Positions 45,701-56,234 of a stretch of 64,000 nucleotides of DNA are shown in pieces (within the stretch, counting starts at the first letter, position 1; every line of letters begins with the position of its first letter). Source of the DNA: Diplosphaera chodatii (taxonomy: Eukaryota; Chlorophyta; Trebouxiophyceae; Prasiolales; Stichococcaceae); assembly GCA_032358165.1 (NCBI GenBank), contig JAALGY010000013.1:124001-188000 (forward strand). The letters are read 5' to 3'. Made by a program: the position numbers and the translations under genes. Below the pieces are notes generated by a model that was not told where the DNA came from, ran no database searches, and worked only from the letters and a program-made list of their open reading frames with translations.

Positions 45701-48700
45701 TTAGGCCATGAAAGCAGACTATCATGTGTTAGATGTGGCAGAGAGAGGGATCAGTTTTCCAGGAGGTGGCGCACGCTGATGCTGGCTGGGAAGGTGCTGA
45801 CATGAATCGCGCCATCACCAACAAGGTTGCCGGCCCCATCGAAGTGTAGCACGCGGCCGCTCGGGCACTCGTTGGCGACGTATACGTCGCCGGACCAGCG
45901 CCCCACCACGACACCGGTGTTGTAGTTGCCCTCCTCGCAGCAGTTGTCTTCCGCACAGTGCCCCTGCATCGCACAGCAGAGACTGTTGCGCTCTCGCCTC
46001 TGAACAACACACCCCAAAGAAAAGTGTGCTTTTGACTGACGAGCGTGTCAGATGGGCTGAGCTCACTGCTGCATCTGCGAAATGAGCACACCTGGCTCAG
46101 AGTGAGGCCAAGCATACCCTCGCTGAGTTACTTGCTAAGGTCAAGTGTCAGAACATGGCACCATAGCAAGGATCAGCATCTCAGTGGTAAGCTGAGCAGT
46201 GTGTGGCTGCTACCTCTGAACAGGCATGAAGATGCACCATGTCACGGACCTGCAGGCCAGTCAGGTGAATGGGCGCCTCGCCGGGAGTCAGCAGGATCGT
46301 CTCCCCCACTGAGTCGGGCTCGAATGTGGCGCCAATCAGCTCGGGGTCGACGCTCATGAGGGACATCCCGGCGGCCCCCGCCACCCAGAGGTTGAAGTCC
46401 CCATCGAACGCCAGCGCCTGCACTCAGTCCCCTAGCTCAGCTGCTGCTGAGGAGCTCACGAGTGCATCAGCCTTGGGCACACGCAGTAATACTACCCAGG
46501 CAGCTGCACGAAATGAACACTGCGCAAAAGCTGGCATGGCAAAACCGTGAATGTCACGCACGTTTGTTTCGTGCTCGAGGAAGAAGTACTGCACGCCGCG
46601 CTCGGGGTGCTGCGTGTCCATTCGCAGCAGGATGTAGCTCCGGAGGGGCCCCTTCCTGTAACTGCCGCCGGCAAGCCAGAGGTACCCCCAAGCGTCAATC
46701 ACTGCATGCCACAAGCTCCCTCCGTAAGTCTCAGCAGCAACGACTCACAGAGCTGCAGAAGTGTGGACTGCATCACATCATCATCACAGCAGGATATGTC
46801 ACAGGCATACAGCTGACATACATGATGCATGGTGCTGCATGCGGTGGACATTTACATGATCATGTGACGTGCTGCGAGCGTCATGCTGCTATAAGCAGCA
46901 GAGAGCAAGACATGTATGAGGGAGCGAGTTGAGACTGATCAGCAGCTCACATACGCTGGAGCCGCCAGGCGCCCCAGGGCCGTCGCTTTGGGTGCTGATG
47001 ATGTCGCCTTTGGCGTTGTGGGTGATAATCTGGTTGGGGTCCGAATAGGAGTCCAGCAGCAGCTCCTGCAATCCAAAGGTTTTGCCGCTGTAGTTGCGAT
47101 GGAGTCCGACAGTCGGTCAATGGGTTTAGTGCACAGCACCGATGCTGAGATTCATTCAGGCATGCACGTCGTACAACGGTGCTGGACCTGTGTGATACAC
47201 CGTTGCATTGCAGATAAAGTACCTGGCTGCCGTCGAGGTTGGCACGGTATATCTTAATGAATCCAGCGAAGCGCGCGTCCTCATTGACGCTGACCGTGTA
47301 CACCCTGTCAAAGCCGTCGGCTGCGATGCAGGCGATGGACGCCATGTTGGCTGCGTAGTCCACCTGGCTGAGGTCCACCTAGCAAGCGGCAAGGCTCACA
47401 GTCAGAATCAAACTAGTCTGCACACTGCTGCGATGGCTGGTCTGAACAAAAGTTCTCATGGTGGTACAAGTGTCGAGCTGGGGTGTGGAGATGATGGCTG
47501 CCTGCTGTTTGTTGGTGTCCCTAGTGTGCCTACCCGCATGCACCTGCCTCAGACCCACCCCTTCCTGCACGTTCCGAGGTGTCGTGCAGCCCTCTTGACT
47601 AGTTGTGGGGCATGCATGAGCGGAAAGTGCTCATGTACAGCCATTGGCGCACCCAGCCCTTGATGCAGGCGTCTGATGCGTCGTCCAGCGACCCGATGAG
47701 CCCCTCTGTCGCCCACACCCTGCCTTGCAGCGTCAGCTGCAGGCACATTGATGATCAGCCTCAAAACAGACATGTTTCAGCGGGTGCTGCTCAGAGTCAG
47801 AGTACATCATGGCAGATCCCGCGTTCAATTGTATTCACTGCACCATGAACACGGCAGTATAACATCAGTAATGTATCCTTCCCTCCTACTAGGACGAGTT
47901 TCAAGGCAGCCGCACTGAAGTGTCCACATGTGATATAAGTGTATTGTGTGATTAATGGGATCAATAAGCACCTGTACATACAAGTTGCACGATGGTAGCA
48001 ACTCACCCGCTGGATGCCGCGCTTGGTGGACGTCCAGCTGAGCGCCCCGAGCCCCGTGGAAGTACTTCCGGGGGCCGTTGCTGTGCCGTTGGGCCCGCAG
48101 GTCGTGGCGTCCGCCTGAATGCGCGTCAGAGAGCCGACGAGGTGCGAGTCGAAGGTGAAGGCGTTGCCGACCTGTACGGGTCGCAGACGGTGCATGTCAT
48201 ACATGTGTGTTGCTGGCAATAGCAGATTTGCCACAGCACAGCCAGGTGGAGCTACCTAACTCATACCACTGTGCAAAGCTGACATGCAGTGCTGCATAAG
48301 AGCAGCCAGCCCCTTCCTCCCTGGCAGGCTTATGAAGGAAGCGGAGCCTGCTCACATAGGCATCGCCATTCGAGAGGACGGCGAAGGGCACGGGGTTGCC
48401 CATCATCGCTGATGGGCGGGAGGCATAGGCGCCCACGACGGCTGCCGTGCCGTTCTTGGTGCTGTCAACCTTGTACACTGTCGCACCATTGGCATCTGCA
48501 AGCCAGATGTACCTGCAGAGCAACGGAGCCTCACAGTTGCTCAGCTGCATCGCATAAACACTGCGCATTTCACATCCCCTGTGCAATGGTGCGCTGCGCA
48601 TTACAGGAGCTGGCAGCTTATGTACAGCAGTCGTGGCTTTCATCATAAGGCCTTCCCTTGCATCAGCACGGCAGCAGAGGACACACGAAGCGGGCGGAAT

Positions 48701-49309
48701 AGAGAACCTACCTGCTCATGATGCGGTCTGCATTGCGGCTGGGCAGGGACAGCCCGATGCCACCGCGGTCCTCGTCAACAATCAGACTCTGGGTCCTGCA
48801 TGTAGGCACAGCTTCCATGTTTTTGAATGAAGCCACGATATGCTTGCGCTGCTGTGCACTACAGGTGTCATCGCCGTTCACGCTCCAAATGGTTGAGCGG
48901 CACGCCTCTTCCTGCTCGGCATCCACTGCACAAGCCGAGTCGCAGATGCGCGAGTGTCGGAGCACATGCAAGGGTCGGCCCAAGCATTCCCGTGGCACTA
49001 ATGGGTACAACAACCAGATGCCACTCACGTGAAAGTATCAGCCCAGCCAGCGACGTCGCTGTGGTTGGCTAGCAGCGCTGCGGTGCCATCTGGCCCTGTA
49101 GCATCAAACACCCGCCCGACCAGTGCGCCGCTGCCATCTTCGGACTGGACCAGGTTCAGGCCCGAGGACGTGACGCCGGGCGCCAGCTCTGCATCGCTCG
49201 CGTGATTGGGCTTTGCCACCGTCTGACCACGGGCAGCGGAGCATGCCGCCGCCAGCAGCGCCGCCACCAGCAGCCACGGCTTGCACCAGGCCGGAGCACC
49301 ACCTCGCAT
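42756..49309 (-). CDS. Large secreted beta-propeller (NHL/vgb-like) protein (many exons)
   Basis: The specific function is unknown. The start at 49309 gives signal peptide MRGGAPAWCKPWLLVAALLA, cleaved probably after AACSAARG. The N-terminal two thirds hold blade-like repeats ending in aromatic turns, as in NHL or virginiamycin-B-lyase propellers: YIWLADANGATVYKVDSTKN (48450-48510), IACIAADGFDRVYTVSVNED (47275-47335), VIDAWGYLWLAGGSYRKGP (46645-46705), LAFDGDFNLWVAGAAGMSL (46360-46420), SGDVYVANECPSGRVLHFDG (45835-45895) and VDSTDHVWVSSMVDVSAS (45510-45560). The C-terminal part is Cys-containing: GRICGAHLSDATAIDAGSFE, YNLANATRPHSGALGDIAPL and DCVMYQDGSKYNLCVLAERR. The last clear exon (42834-42960) reads LEYGNWYSRRIRLPALWTYQ. 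Reading on gives a stop at 42756; a further exon ending at 42397 is possible. It is probably extracellular or cell-wall associated. Confidence 0.65.
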
Positions 49310-50915
49310 GCCCGCCTGCGCAGTGTGTGCATGTATGCATCATTTTCTGGTGCTCAGTTAGGTCCGTTTTGACAGGGCCGGACACTGCAACGAGCAGATG
49401 ACATTTTGCAACAGGTGGCACGTGCAGCTAGCAGATTTCCGGTGTGCAGCTCGTCGCGACGGCACTCACGCGTGTCACACACGTCTCGAAGTGCCTGGAA
49501 GCCATACAGCTGGAGCAATTGTGTGACAGGATCATCACTGGGGTGAAAGTTGGAACTTCAAAGGGCCGGGCTTTTCACAACTGCCCCGACGACAACGCGG
49601 TGTATCGTGTCTTATCTGACCCTCGAGTCCGACAGCCTCCAGGCCTACCTATCGCAAGACCATGTAATTCGGCGACAGGCGTCGCCTGAGAAGGACACTA
49701 CCACACCGGCGCGCCAACCAGATCACCACACTTCACTCTTGATCTATCTTCGGGCCTGCTATGCGTCCTTCTGCAGCTTACGCCCGCCTAACAACCCGCA
49801 CGCTCTCCGGAATCCGTTGTTTTGATACATATCTTGCAAACCACGCTCTGTGTGGCGCGCTGCAAGACGTATATCAGCATCTCGGCAGGTCTTTCGTCCG
49901 ATCTGGTATGGTACAAAGAAAGACCTGCCGTATTGCCAGATCATCCGTCGCAGACCCGATGCACTTGGTGTCTGAGACTCGTGCCGCCGGCAAGTGCAGG
50001 CGCACAGCGTGCACCTGCAGGCGAAGCGCCGCAGCCGGCATCGCGATGGGCGTGGCGGTGGCGCCCGCAACACAACATCGGTCATCACATCTGTGAAGAT
50101 TGCTGACATGTGCGGACTTCGTGGCTCATGATGTGCACCTGCACCTCTGGTTACATCACACGGCACATCGCCAAATAGCGTCTCTTGTATGTGCGGCCCA
50201 TTACGGCCTGCACGGCCCTGCCAGCAAGCAGCCAGCAAACAGCTCCCAAAGCGGCCCAGGCCGCAGGCAGTCTGTTTCAGGTGGCGCAGCGACATAGCGT
50301 ATCGCGGCGACTCAATCATACACAGGACTGTGTAGGAACTGCGTTTCTCAATATGCTCATGAAGAAGTGCTCACCTCCGGGTGCACCCCATGATATGCGC
50401 AGTGGCGCGCGACGCAGCCACGCAGCTGCAGAGCGGCAGATCAGCGGCTTCCTGTATGTACCTTGCACGCGTGTGCACCCTGCATCAGTGCGCGGACCGG
50501 AGCCGCTGGCAGCAATGCGGGAGCATCTGCCAAGGGGCTGACAGGGCGTGCTGCACGCTGCGGCACAAGTGCTGAGCTTGCAGCGGCAGGTGACCTGCAG
50601 CTGTTGCAATGGTCTGCAACGGATGCTAATCCACTGCATCATAGAGCATGGTCGAAGAGTGGCTGCATGATGCGGTGCTGATGAACCGGATCTTTGCGTG
50701 AGAGACGGTGATCTGCAAGTGTTGTGCTGACTGACAGCAGCTGGTGGCAAGTGACAGCGGGACATGCTGTCTATTGAACTAGAGAGCTAATAAAACGCAA
50801 ACGCGCGATGTGGGTCTGCAGCAACTCTGGGGCCGTGCAGATCACGGCAAACCCCGTGATCTGCACGGCCCCCCTGTACTCGAGAGGCAGGGCTGGCACG
50901 CAGCAGCAGCCCAGC
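49310..50915. other. Intergenic, 1.6 kb, with one perfect hairpin
   Basis: The left end is the promoter of the propeller gene and the right end the 3' flank of the unknown minus-strand gene. The long minus frame at 49759-50319 has an ill-suited Arg/Cys/His-rich composition and is not accepted. The hairpin at 50829-50872 is listed separately. Confidence 0.4.
50829..50872. repeat. Perfect 19-bp inverted repeat with 6-base loop
   Basis: The left arm 50829-50847 (GGGGCCGTGCAGATCACGG) pairs perfectly with 50854-50872 around the loop CAAACC. It begins 44 bases after the stop codon of the minus-strand gene ending at 50916, so it probably lies in that 3' UTR. It could be an RNA stem-loop, a termination/processing element or a remnant of a small inverted-repeat element. 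Confidence 0.9.
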
Positions 50916-53900
50916 CTCAGCAGAATGTGCCCCGGATGACCTTCTGATACGCCAGTGACAGCTGTTCGGCGATGCGCATGCCGTCCAGGCCCTGCTGCTG
51001 CTGCGTCATGGCCAGCATGCGGCGGCGCATGACATCCTGCTGCTCTGCCGTCAGCCGCGGGTCGACCTGCACCCCCACCAATGCCTGACAGATCTTATGT
51101 CAGGCTTGTGTTGCTCAGGGTCACCCACATGCTCGTCAGAGATGGGGAAAGGCACACACTCTCAGTTGCACGGAGGCTGCCGTGAGCCCCACACATGAGC
51201 GTGTGCCGCTTGGGGGCCGGCCCCGGCTGCGAAATGCCGTTGGAATCCTCACCTGAACCTTGTCCATCTTCCCGCCGTCGCCGATCTTGCCGGCGCACGG
51301 CACCCGCATGTCTGCAGGATCCTCCGTCACCTTCGCCTGCACGGCCTATGCAGCGCAGCACAGCAGCACATAAGCACCTCGGCCAATCGAGGTTTGGCAC
51401 AGACCAAGCAACGGGCGGTCCTTTGGGCACGCACAAGCCCCTACCAAGCCAGGCGGCTGTGTCACACCAGCCCAGGCCACCGGGATGCACATGGTGTGCA
51501 GTGGTAGATTCTGCACACCTTGCAAAACGTTTGGTTTTTCTGATTTGGTAGTGTTTGTGTTAAATATACACACCTTCATGACCACACTGGTGAGGGCGAT
51601 GGTCTGCTCGCTGCCGTCTGGCATGACGAAGGGCACAAAGCCGTCCGCCAGGGTGCCGAATGCAAACAGACCCGGCCGTATCCGCTCTGGCAGCCTGCAG
51701 CAGTGCTGGCGGTCGCTCAGTACATGTGATGTATGTGAGCGTTGACAGCTCGTCACGCTCAAGCTGCAACGATGTGCTGAAAGCGGCCATGCACTGGCCT
51801 GCTTCAGATGCGCAATGGAATTGTGCGAGCAAGGTCATATCCCAGTATCTTTGACAGGCCTGTTCAGAGGCAGCCCTGACACAGATTGGGGCCTCACTTG
51901 GACATCCTGATGACATCATTCACGTCGTCGAGGTTGCTGTGCATGAGCTTCGGCTTGGGGAGCGGCCGCAGCCCTGCCGCTTCCCGCTGCCGGCACCGCC
52001 GCTCCCACGCCGCCACCACATGCTCCGCCTCAGTCTCGTAGTCCCCAGAATCCATGCGCCACACCTGTGTGCAGGTTACCAGCATTGACGGCGTCAGCGA
52101 CAGGGTGTGACTCGCAAGTTTAAGCACAATCAGCCGTGTTGTATGCTGCGACTCCACATGCAGGCAGACGGGGCTGCTGCCGCCATGCAGAAGCATTGTG
52201 CTGTGTTGTTGCCGAAACGGCGCGTTTTACCTGGAAGGCGTCAAAGACGGTGGCGCCTTCTGGCAGCTCCCCGCTGCAGTGCTGCCGCAGGTCCTCGGAG
52301 ATGTCCTGCGGCAGCTGTGTGGCGCAGGCGGCAGCAACAAAGGCCGCTGTGCCGAAGGTGTCTGCCAGTGCTGTTGCAGCGCTGAGGCTGCCGGCTGTGC
52401 GGACGAAGACCAGGTGCGCGACCAGTGCAGAGACCTGCGGGTCGTAGCGAAGATGCTTGGTCTGCGGATTGGAGGCAGCTGGTCTGTCATGAGCACAGCA
52501 CATTCATATCGTGTATATTGCCTATTGCTGTACTGCTGCCGCCAGCCGCAGCAGCAGTCTTCGTTCGGACTGGTGGACAAATCCCACCTGCACTGGCGAG
52601 CTAGAGTCCCCGCCGGCGGCATCATCGTACTCCGCCAGCAGCTGTGCAAAGATGCTCATGACCTCATGTGCATGCGTGCCCACCAACCACCCTGTATGCA
52701 TGCAACGAACAGCCAAATGAGGCCCGGACCTTGGGCACAGCATCGCAGGTATGACGGGAAGGCAGTGCAGCCGGCAGCTTGATGCAACTACCAGGGAGAG
52801 ACAGCCCATGATGGTGTGTCCCACAGATCGTTGCTGCACGGACACCCAGGCTGAAGACATGAACAATGCTGCTACATTTGAGGTCGTCACCAAGCATTGT
52901 CTGCCGCCGCTGCTCGTCAACACCCTGGCGGCGCAGCACCCCATCCAGGATCTCCAGGGCGTACACCGAGGACGTGCCAGAATAGCCGGCCAGCGCCCGG
53001 GCGCAGTACGCGTTCTGCAGCGCCAGGTACAGCTTGTCCGTCGACCGCCGCCCCGCGAACACCGCCTCCTGCATCCGGCAGGCATCGCAGCATGCTGACG
53101 GACTGTCTGTATCCTGCCGCCCTTGATGCCCGCACACACGCTGAAGGACGTGCAGGTCTCCTGCCGTCTGATGCCTTCTCGCATGCCGAAGCGCACGCCC
53201 GGGCTCTTCAGCTGATCGTAGTGCATGAGTGAAGATGTCAGCACAACTTGGCAGCACGTAATACCCACCTTGCCGCTCTGAAGATGGCCGTTGAGCGACG
53301 CAACCGTCGCGCACAGCTTGCCCAGAGAATTGGCGAGCCGCTCTGTGCGATCGATCAGGTGACCCCTCTGTTTTTGTATGCTCCGCACCTGCGTCAACGT
53401 CAGGAACGCTTGCTGCACCTTCTTCTGCTGCTGCTGCGACTCATCACCTTCTGAGTTGCGCTCTCATTTAGCACGTAGGGGCTGGCAGAGCGAGCTGGGT
53501 GTGTGAGCGCACTGCATGCTAGTGTGAATGCTATGCTGCCGTGCTGCCTGAGCCCATTCTCTCACCTGCGCAAGGATGCTGTAGTGCTGCGTGAGCTGCG
53601 TCAGCGTCGTCTCCACATTTGACGCCGCCTCTGCCGTGCCTGCAGATATGTCAGGCACTCAGACGACCACCTGATATGGTTCCGTTGTGCTGCTTTGGTG
53701 TCACCCTTGGATCTGCTAGGTCAAGAAGATGGGTCTCCCCTGTGGCTTGCAGGCAACTTGGCAGAGCCCACACCCTCTGTTGCGGCGAGCTGCCTGTCAC
53801 CTGATGAGAAAGCGACGGGCTCGCCACCGATGTCCTGCCATGTGATGGGTGCCACCCCGAAGCGCTCTGCCCGGTGCACCAGCTCCTGCAAATGAAAATC

Positions 53901-55056
53901 TCATTTGGATCCTTCATTTGGATCAGCAACACAGCAACAGCCTGCTCTTGTAGGTCAGGGATGCAGCGCATCCATCGACCCCCTTCAACCATGCAACACA
54001 CTTCACGTCGAGTGCGGGCGATCTTCCCTGGCTGCTGCAGCAAATGCATTATTGGACATCTAGCGTCGGCGTCTGAAGCAACTCGGCACCACGGCCTTTT
54101 CACTGCCTCTCACTTCTGATGCCTCGAAGCCGTGGAAGTACCGGCGCAGGACGTCCTGCGTGCTGGGTGGCATCGGCTGTATCCGGCTGATGGCGGCAGC
54201 AGCTGCCATGAACGCCTCATACAGCTGTGGATCTTCTTCCTGCATTCGGCTGTTCGTCGTACAAACGGAAAACGTCCTCAGGGTGGAACGTGAGTCGGTC
54301 AATCTGAAATGCGCGACCGAATGGCAACGTGCCAATTCCTGGCAAACAGGAAATCTGCATTTGGATCAGTACGATGCAAGGGGCTACCTGAGCGGAAAAG
54401 GCGTCTTGCGGACATTCAGCACAAACTCTACCGTGACTGCCTGCAGGTGCCTCGCGTACACCTGCACAGCGAAAGCGCGCTCGCTAAGGGGCAGCGCCCT
54501 GACGAAGCAGGGTTATGCTGCAGATCATGCACAGCTGCATGCATGAAATGTGCGCAGCAGCGACGCTGTGGGAGCCGCAACGGCTGGTCAGTCACGCACG
54601 CGAGCTTCAGCCAGCATCACCTGGTGCATTCGAGGTTTGTAGACGTCAGTCACCAGAGCGCGATCGAATGCTGATGCCGGGAGTGACGCCAGGTCCTGCG
54701 CCAGCTGGCCCCCAAGAAATGACGCCAGCTCATCTGGAGGGGAAGAAAACATGCCCATGCAATCTGCTGTACACCTTTTGTGCAGTGTCGACGTTGAGAT
54801 GCCGCAAATCAGCTAGAAACAAGGTTGCACTGCTGACAACTGCGCCCTGAGGTGGTCTGCACCGTATGGTGTGGTCGCAGGATGACCACGCCAGATTGAG
54901 TGCACCATGCAAGCCACCTAGGTGCATTGCAAGGGGTTTGAATGCCGTCACAGACGATGTGAGCGCACCTCTGGCTGCCTGCGGGGCTCCTGCACGCTCT
55001 GCATACAGCGCAGCGCGCTGCCGCAGACGCGGAACATCGATGGCCTCCGGTTCCAT
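50916..55056 (-). CDS. Unrecognised multi-exon helical protein
   Basis: I do not recognise the family. Exon 1 starts MEPEAIDVPRLRQRAALYAE (55056). Further exons read ELASFLGGQLAQDLASLPAS and DRALVTDVYKPRMHQ (54615-54735), LPLSERAFAVQVYARHLQAV (54395-54500), IDRLTFHPEDVFRLYDEQPN (54240-54305) and EEDPQLYEAFMAAAAAISRI with VLRRYFHGFEASE (54120-54240). Then come ERFGVAPITWQDIGGEPVAF (53810-53875), coiled-coil-like VETTLTQLTQHYSILAQ and IDRTERLANSLGKLCATVAS (53290-53400), STDKLYLALQNAYCARALAG (52970-53050), QVSALVAHLVFVRTAGSLSA (52370-52440), GDYETEAEHVVAAWERRCRQ (51990-52050), RPGLFAFGTLADGFVPFVMP (51610-51680) and LTAEQQDVMRRRMLAMTQQQ (50990-51055). It ends VIRGTFC, stop 50916-50918. There is no signal peptide or membrane helix; it is probably a soluble intracellular protein. 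It could be two adjacent genes, though no internal stop-start boundary was seen. Confidence 0.6.
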
Positions 55057-56234
55057 GGTGCGTAAAGGCCCCTACCGTTTGATAACACTTCTTGAAGCTA
55101 ACGCTGTATCTTCTGACGTACCATACCCGCCCCAATTGCTATGTGTCTGGCAAGTCACATTTGGGATGGGCTGTCAGTGGTGTGCATTAAAACTTGGTGA
55201 TCGCTGTACTATCGCAACTGGTCCGGAAGAGTAGCAATTGAGGTTGCCGACTCGTCCCAAAACAGACGAACCTTAGGGCGAGTTTTGGGAAATTTCTGTC
55301 GCTGCACATAGCTGCAAGCTGTTTGCATCATTGGCAGCCGTGCAGAAGCCGCAACAGCCCCCGCTTGAATCCAACATGCATTCTTGCAGATGAACATCAG
55401 ATGTAGGTACCAGGGTGTCGACCGATCCAGCAGTGAATCGTCACGGAATGTGGTTGTCAGAATGCAGTGGCATGAGCCGCTCTGTACAGTACTGATGAAG
55501 ACGACGGCCGTGTCCAGCAGATGCGCCAAGCTTGGCTCTTAAGAATGCATTGGGACTGTTCGTTCAGAACACTATCAAATTCGCTGTCAAACCAGAACAC
55601 TATCAAATCCGCTGTCAAGTGGTGCCGTAAGACCTTCACGGACCAGATCCTAGCATGCAAGTCTATTCATGTTGTAAGCATGCACTGGGCCTCTGAAGCC
55701 ATCACGCCTAAGCCAGCACTTTATGTTGGAAGGACTTCGCATTGCCGATTGATGACTTGCGTTTGAATATGCTAGGCTGTGCTCAGTACATTCGGATGTT
55801 GACTGCATGCGTTAGGGGCGCATGCACTGTCCAATCAATGCGTCCTGCACGCGCAGCTTGGCACATGTTACAGCATCATGTCGTGCATTGGCGAACAGCA
55901 AACCTGACCTGGACGACAGTGCTTATGTGTGCGGCCTGGACTGCAAATTGGTGAGTTTGGTTTTGGTCCTGATAACGGTTCAGTCAATGCATCATTGCCT
56001 GCCATGTGGCAGAGAGGCAGACAGTCCAAGGAGCTAAGATCTAGGGTCTAAGACTTATGTGCCCGACCGACACGGCTGCAGGGTCACTTCTGCACTTGCT
56101 CAGCAGCATCTTGCGGGGTCGGGGCATCACCAACCGGCAGCGGCGGGTTAGCGGCCACACAGGGGAGCCAGCCACAGGCGACGAGCACAACGCCGCTGCA
56201 TTTACCGCCGCATCACTTTCCAGCCACTTTCACC
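55057..56234. other. Intergenic, divergent promoters, with a short tandem repeat
   Basis: This lies between the unknown minus-strand gene and the plus-strand secreted protein and should carry both promoters. It holds the 26-bp repeat at 55565-55618. The minus frame ending at 55209 has no recognised domain. Confidence 0.35.
55565..55618. repeat. 26-bp direct repeat, two copies
   Basis: The unit with ACTATCAAAT and GCTGTCAA at 55565-55590 recurs at 55593-55618 with one mismatch and a two-base spacer. It is more AT-rich than its surroundings. Confidence 0.8.

Noticed and set aside
49759..50319. 186-residue minus-strand frame
   Set aside because: Arg/Cys/His-rich composition without domain, helix pattern or splice context; treated as random.
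52522..53418. 298-residue minus-strand open frame
   Set aside because: It mixes exons of the unrecognised gene with its introns; the coherent coding pieces sit in different frames joined by GT-AG.
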